This document shows positions 63,971-64,000 of a stretch of DNA of 64,000 nucleotides, one piece after another. A model generated the notes under the pieces. That model was not told where the DNA came from, did not search any database, and was given only the letters and a program-made list of their open reading frames with translations. Origin of the DNA: Corynebacterium accolens (lineage in GTDB: Bacteria; Actinomycetota; Actinomycetes; Mycobacteriales; Mycobacteriaceae); assembly GCF_023520795.1 (NCBI RefSeq), contig NZ_CP046605.1, positions 496,001 through 560,000 on the forward strand, read 5' to 3'. Made by a program: the position numbers and the translations under genes. Within the stretch, counting starts at the first letter, position 1; the number at the start of each line of letters is the position of its first letter.

Positions 63971-64000
63971 AAATGACCAATGTACCCATTTACTCCACCC
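63948..64000. repeat. Inverted repeat flanking the M3 peptidase start codon
   Basis: GGGTGGAGTAATGG (63948-63961) and CCATTTACTCCACCC (63986-64000) pair over 14 of 15 positions with one bulge, on both sides of the ATG at 63970. The right arm ends at the window edge and may continue. Confidence 0.6.

Overview
The window is about 64 kb of a high-GC actinobacterial chromosome, almost certainly a Corynebacterium of the skin/mucosal type. The gene order glmM - (two or three secretion-like genes) - hydrolase - glmS - alr - tsaE - tsaB - rimI - tsaD - groES - groEL1 (His-rich tail) - whiB3 - sigD - rsdA - DUF5319 - guaB - guaB3 - guaA is the conserved Mycobacteriales backbone. The metY-metX operon, metQNI, the dipZ/sigK/rskA island and pdxR/pdxST also fit that order. 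Coding is dense and mostly core. I see no rRNA, tRNA, CRISPR array, complete insertion sequence or prophage.

Layout. 1-4.2 kb: 3' end of glmM, a translationally coupled cassette with a giant Pro/Glu-rich protein, and a hydrolase-fold protein that has lost its catalytic Ser and His. 4.4-16 kb: FAD/Fe-S oxidase, glmS, alr, an AspT-type exporter and the t6A genes tsaE, tsaB, tsaD with rimI. 16-21.3 kb: two-component system, divergent ABC exporter, then an orphan AAA/DUF4143 ATPase behind five 23-bp direct repeats. 21.3-30.9 kb: CIRCE-controlled groES-groEL1, a uvrA-like gene remnant, whiB3, sigD-rsdA and the GMP genes guaB-guaB3-guaA. 31-42.3 kb: HNH endonuclease, the mutasome genes (imuA-like, imuB, and dnaE2 about 4 kb away), a lipoprotein, a sucrase/ferredoxin-like protein and metQNI. 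42.4-50.5 kb: DUF2975/XRE pair, PH-domain pair, trmL/folD, a second HNH gene, metX-metY. 50.5-58.9 kb: metallo-hydrolase, the dipZ / small lipoprotein / sigK / rskA island, and a nitric-oxide reductase cassette. 59-64 kb: pdxR/pdxS-pdxT and an M3 metallopeptidase broken by one frameshift.

How the genes work together. Cell-wall precursor supply (glmM, glmS, alr), purine synthesis (guaB, guaA), folate C1 metabolism (folD), methionine synthesis and uptake (metX, metY, metQNI) and PLP synthesis (pdxST) make up most of the metabolism. The metY and metQ upstream regions share a TAGACNAAGCGGT element that looks like one regulon. SOS-type mutagenesis genes carry LexA-like boxes. SigK-type promoters (CAATCC / CCGAAT) face both ways between dipZ and a small lipoprotein.

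The most unusual signals are these. (1) The 13-mer GCTTGCCGATGCC occurs 11 times exactly in 64 kb, in coding DNA in different frames and in an intergenic hairpin loop. (2) Five perfectly phased 23-bp repeats precede the DUF4143 ATPase. (3) The hydrolase has no catalytic Ser or His. (4) trmL and folD are divergent, 23 bp apart, with overlapping -10 elements. (5) TAnnnT elements sit exactly 7 nt before at least ten start codons, pointing to widespread leaderless transcription. All calls come from reading the sequence; no database search was run.
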